Source: Treponema sp. (GTDB lineage Bacteria > Spirochaetota > Spirochaetia > Treponematales > Breznakiellaceae). Taken from it: DNA of 33,900 nt. The position numbers were made by a program, and so were the translations under genes. Position 1 is the stretch's first letter. Each line of letters starts with the position of its first letter. The notes beneath the pieces were generated by a model that was not told the DNA's origin, ran no database searches, and saw only the letters and a list, made by a program, of their open reading frames with translations. Shown piece by piece: positions 31,241-33,900 of this stretch. The stretch covers positions 1-33,900 of the forward strand of contig JAITJW010000180.1 of the NCBI GenBank assembly GCA_031278715.1. Direction: 5' to 3'.

Positions 31241-32547
31241 GAATAAGGGACCTTCTGGAGATCGACTACGTTCTGCTTTTAGCTACCGTGGTTCTTGCCG
31301 TCTTTGGGGTGCTGTTTATCTACTCTTCCGCCGTTACTTCCACGGGGGTACTTGTTTCCGAAGAGTACATCAAACAGATTATCTGGGTTATAGCAGGACT
31401 TTTCATTGTGCTGATCCTTGCTATGGTCGATTACCGCCGGCTCAGGGACCTGACCGTTTACCTGTACCTGGGAACTCTGGCCCTGCTCGTATACACCTGC
31501 CTGTTCGGAAAACTGGTGAACGGCGCCCGTGCCTGGATTGGAATTGGAAGTTTTGGAATTCAGCCTTCGGAATTTGCCAAGATAAGCACGATTATCCTTC
31601 TTGCCCGGTATCTGGACGATACCCGCCGTTCCTCAACAGGCTTCTTCCGTTTCATAGTTTCCTGCCTCATCGTATTGGTCCCTATGGGGATTATCCTGGT
31701 TCAGCCCGATTTTGGAACTTCCCTGGTGTTTATCCCCATACTCGTTACGATGGCCTTTGTTGCCGGCATATCCATGCAGTACATATTTTTTCTGATCGCC
31801 TGTATCAGTATTACCGCCGTTCTTACGGTGCTGCCCCTGTGGCAGCGGAATATCATGCATAATACCATACCTTCCCTGGAAATACTGACCAATTCCCGTT
31901 TTGTTCTGAGCTGTATGGTCGCCCTTGGCGTTATCGCGGGCATTGCCCTTATCGGCTTTCTCTTGTACAAACGACGCTATTTTTTTTGGATTCTCTACAG
32001 TTCCATGATAGTAATTTTGTCGCTTGGCCTGTCCTATGTTGCCCGCCGGGTACTGAGAGACTACCAGATACAACGGCTTATTGTGTTTCTGGATCCCGAC
32101 GTTGATCCCCAGGGGGCGGGCTGGCACATTATCCAATCCATTACCGCTATTGGTTCGGGGGGACTGACGGGAAAAGGCTACCTTCAGGGGACCCAGAGCC
32201 ATTACCGTTTTCTGCCCCAGCAAAGTACGGATTTTATTTTTTCCATTTTTACCGAGGAATGGGGGCTTCTGGGCGGCCTTTTGGTATTTGTACTTTTCCT
32301 GCTGATCTGTCTCAGGCTGGTGCGGATCATGCGGACTACATCCGATTGTTTCGGCGTCTATATTGCCGCGGGGCTGGCGGGAGTGTACGTATTTCATTTT
32401 CTTGTCAATGTGGGTATGACTATGGGGATCATGCCGATCACCGGTATTCCCCTGCTGTTTATGTCCTACGGAGGATCGTCGATTATTTCAGCCATGACAG
32501 GAATTGGCCTTGCCCTAAGTATCTATGTCAGACGCTATACTCATTGA
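31237..32547 (+). CDS. rodA: SEDS-family peptidoglycan polymerase RodA
   Basis: A lipid II glycosyltransferase working with PBP2. It starts at GTG 31237 with GGGAGG six bases upstream, overlapping mrdA by four bases. At 436 aa it is longer than the roughly 370-400 of many RodAs. The extra length appears to be between the NFGTS-like segment (QPDFGTSLVFIP) and the conserved FLDPDVDPQGAGWHIIQS segment, where LEILTNSRFVLSCMVALGVIAGIALIGFLLY adds a hydrophobic stretch (by span). Conserved regions include GARAWIGIGSFGIQPSEFAKI (given by span near 91-111), GSGGLTGKGYLQGTQS, FLPQQSTDFIFSIFTEEWG and GIPLLFMSYGGSS. Confidence 0.95.
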   Translation: MRIRDLLEIDYVLLLATVVLAVFGVLFIYSSAVTSTGVLVSEEYIKQIIWVIAGLFIVLILAMVDYRRLRDLTVYLYLGTLALLVYTCLFGKLVNGARAWIGIGSFGIQPSEFAKISTIILLARYLDDTRRSSTGFFRFIVSCLIVLVPMGIILVQPDFGTSLVFIPILVTMAFVAGISMQYIFFLIACISITAVLTVLPLWQRNIMHNTIPSLEILTNSRFVLSCMVALGVIAGIALIGFLLYKRRYFFWILYSSMIVILSLGLSYVARRVLRDYQIQRLIVFLDPDVDPQGAGWHIIQSITAIGSGGLTGKGYLQGTQSHYRFLPQQSTDFIFSIFTEEWGLLGGLLVFVLFLLICLRLVRIMRTTSDCFGVYIAAGLAGVYVFHFLVNVGMTMGIMPITGIPLLFMSYGGSSIISAMTGIGLALSIYVRRYTH

Positions 32548-33900
32548 TCCGGTCCGGGATCTGGGGGAGGCCCTGCTGGGGGTTGAAAAACCCGCCCGCT
32601 ATACCGGCGGTGAATACGGCATACTGGCTTCCCCCGGTTCTCCGTTCCAGACCGCCATTGCCTTTCCCGATCTCTATGAGATTGGAATGTCAAACCAGGC
32701 CCTGCGTATTCTCTATAACCGTCTGAACGCTATTCCCGGTGTGTCCTGTGATCGGGTTTTTGCTCCGGCGCCGGATTTTGAAACTCTTTTAAGAAAGCGG
32801 CCGCTTCCCCTTTACGGTCTTGATAAGGGGATACCCCTTGGAAAACTGGACCTTTTGCTTTTTACCCTGGGTTATGAACTGGGAATTACCTCGGTTCTTA
32901 CCATGCTGGACCTGGCGGGTATTTCCATCCACCGGGAACAACGAGGGGAGGGGGATCCCGTTGTTATTATGGGGGGGCCCTGTGTTTCCAATCCGCTGCC
33001 ATACTCCGCCTTTATCGACGCTTTCTGGATAGGGGAGGCAGAAGCCGGTTTTTTTGAGCTGGTAACAACTCTGGCGGACCTGAAAGGGGAGGGGGAGGGA
33101 AGGGAGGGGATTCTCCGTGTTTTAAGAGGGCATCCCCATATATGGGTCCAGGGAAAAGAAGAGGCCCTGCGGGCTGTTGATTATCATTTTGCAGAGCGCC
33201 CCGTTTCCGCCGCCGTCTTCCCGGTACCCAGTATGAAGGTGGTACAGCACCACGGCGCGGTAGAAATAATGCGGGGTTGTCCCAACGGCTGCCGTTTCTG
33301 CCACGCGGGGTATTGGTACCGGCCCATGCGGCAAAAAAGCGCGGAACAGGTTATGAAAGAAGCTGAAGAATTTATCCGCAAGGGCGGCTACCGGGAAATC
33401 AGCCTTTCGTCCCTTTCCACCGGGGATTACTGCGGTATAGCGGATCTGGTGGAGGACCTCAATTTGGAATTCGGCGGCAGGAAGATCAGTTTCCAACTGC
33501 CTTCCCTCAAAGTTTCAACCTTCTCCCTGCCCCTGCTAAAAAAAATTTCCGAAGTCCGCAGGAGCGGCATTACCTTTGCGGTAGAAACCCCTGAGGACGC
33601 CTGGCAGCTTTCGATAAACAAAGAAGTGTCCCTGAAAAGCATAACCGCCATACTCAGGGAGGCCAAAAAAAACGGCTGGAAAGGGGCGAAATTTTATTTC
33701 ATGATCGGCCTTCCTGTGGGAAATTCCGGGGGCGGCGGCGAGGAAAGCGAGGAACAGGCTATTGTCGATTTTGTCCTCGCCGCCGCCCGGGAAACAGGGG
33801 CCCATTTCAACATCAATGTGGGAACTTTTGTGCCCAAACCCCACACCCCTTATCAGCGGGAAGCCCAGCTTGGGGAAGACCTGGCCCGGCGGAAACTGTA
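32525..33900 (+). CDS. Radical SAM protein, TIGR03960-type (partial, runs off the right edge)
   Basis: An open frame of 458 codons with no stop before the edge. The start at ATG 32525 overlaps rodA by 23 bases in another frame. The N-terminal part looks like a cobalamin-binding-type Rossmann domain (FPDLYEIGMSNQALRILYNRLN, VVIMGGPCVSNPLPYSAFIDAFWIGEAE by span). The radical SAM core follows, with C252-x3-C256-x2-C259 in RGCPNGCRFCHAGYWYRP, and later EISLSSLSTGDYC, FAVETPEDAW and NVGTFVPKPHTP. The family (B12-binding radical SAM, often encoded next to a DUF2344 protein and cell-elongation or rng/rplU genes) has no firmly known reaction as far as I recall. The last bases give RRKL then an incomplete codon. 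Confidence 0.9.
   Translation, partial: MSDAILIDPVRDLGEALLGVEKPARYTGGEYGILASPGSPFQTAIAFPDLYEIGMSNQALRILYNRLNAIPGVSCDRVFAPAPDFETLLRKRPLPLYGLDKGIPLGKLDLLLFTLGYELGITSVLTMLDLAGISIHREQRGEGDPVVIMGGPCVSNPLPYSAFIDAFWIGEAEAGFFELVTTLADLKGEGEGREGILRVLRGHPHIWVQGKEEALRAVDYHFAERPVSAAVFPVPSMKVVQHHGAVEIMRGCPNGCRFCHAGYWYRPMRQKSAEQVMKEAEEFIRKGGYREISLSSLSTGDYCGIADLVEDLNLEFGGRKISFQLPSLKVSTFSLPLLKKISEVRRSGITFAVETPEDAWQLSINKEVSLKSITAILREAKKNGWKGAKFYFMIGLPVGNSGGGGEESEEQAIVDFVLAAARETGAHFNINVGTFVPKPHTPYQREAQLGEDLARRKL

Overview
The window looks like part of a GC-rich spirochaete chromosome, most likely a Treponema of the termite-gut or other environmental type. The main reasons are the order dnaG-rpoD-zinc-ribbon protein-rnpB-TPR protein-mreBCD-PBP2-rodA, the style of MetG (fused tRNA-binding domain plus an extra C-terminal segment), and the tightly overlapping genes. 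The species assignment is inference; no rRNA gene is present. There are no tRNAs, insertion sequences, CRISPR arrays or phage genes. Apart from short intergenic gaps the whole window is coding or encodes RNase P RNA.

Layout. 1-208: the end of an unknown gene carrying an 18-bp minisatellite (hexapeptide QDAEAS), overlapping the TTG start of ligA (192-2201). 2295-6653: a sugar-related block with a GH20 beta-N-acetylhexosaminidase on +, then a PfkB-type sugar kinase, a class II (GatY/KbaY-like) aldolase and a CE7 acetyl esterase on -. A short direct repeat with a 19-bp period at the GH20/PfkB junction appears to have removed the kinase's stop codon. 6753-12700: a seven-gene translationally coupled operon encoding a divergent-PAP2 (DUF212) protein, a 505-residue unknown membrane protein, and Rnf-like subunits C, D, G, E and A, followed by a GH57-family protein with a TTG start (12734-14659).

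14753-24488: metG, a FemAB-type aminoacyltransferase with an in-frame (PPESQQ) repeat, a YkgJ-type cysteine-cluster protein, a metallo-beta-lactamase-fold hydrolase, mltG, dnaG and rpoD, mostly abutting or overlapping. 24502-25838: CdsZ-like zinc-ribbon protein and RNase P RNA. 25967-33900: a membrane-anchored TPR protein and the rod-shape/elongasome operon mreB-mreC-mreD-mrdA-rodA, ending in a radical SAM protein cut by the window edge.

How it works together. The right two thirds couples translation (metG), peptidoglycan metabolism (femAB-like, mltG, PBP2, RodA, MreBCD), replication priming (dnaG) and housekeeping transcription (rpoD) in one direction. The most unusual part is the Rnf-like operon. 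By eye, RnfC keeps both 4Fe-4S motifs but lacks the usual glycine-rich NADH/FMN motif. RnfD and RnfG lack the S-x-A-T flavinylation motif. RnfA and RnfE lack most of the cysteines that hold the membrane 2Fe-2S cluster, and no rnfB is present. This suggests a repurposed or strongly reduced Rnf-derived complex, possibly with the two upstream membrane proteins as extra parts. The GH57-like protein directly downstream also appears to have lost its catalytic glutamate. All motif-loss statements are by-eye alignments and need an HMM or structural check.
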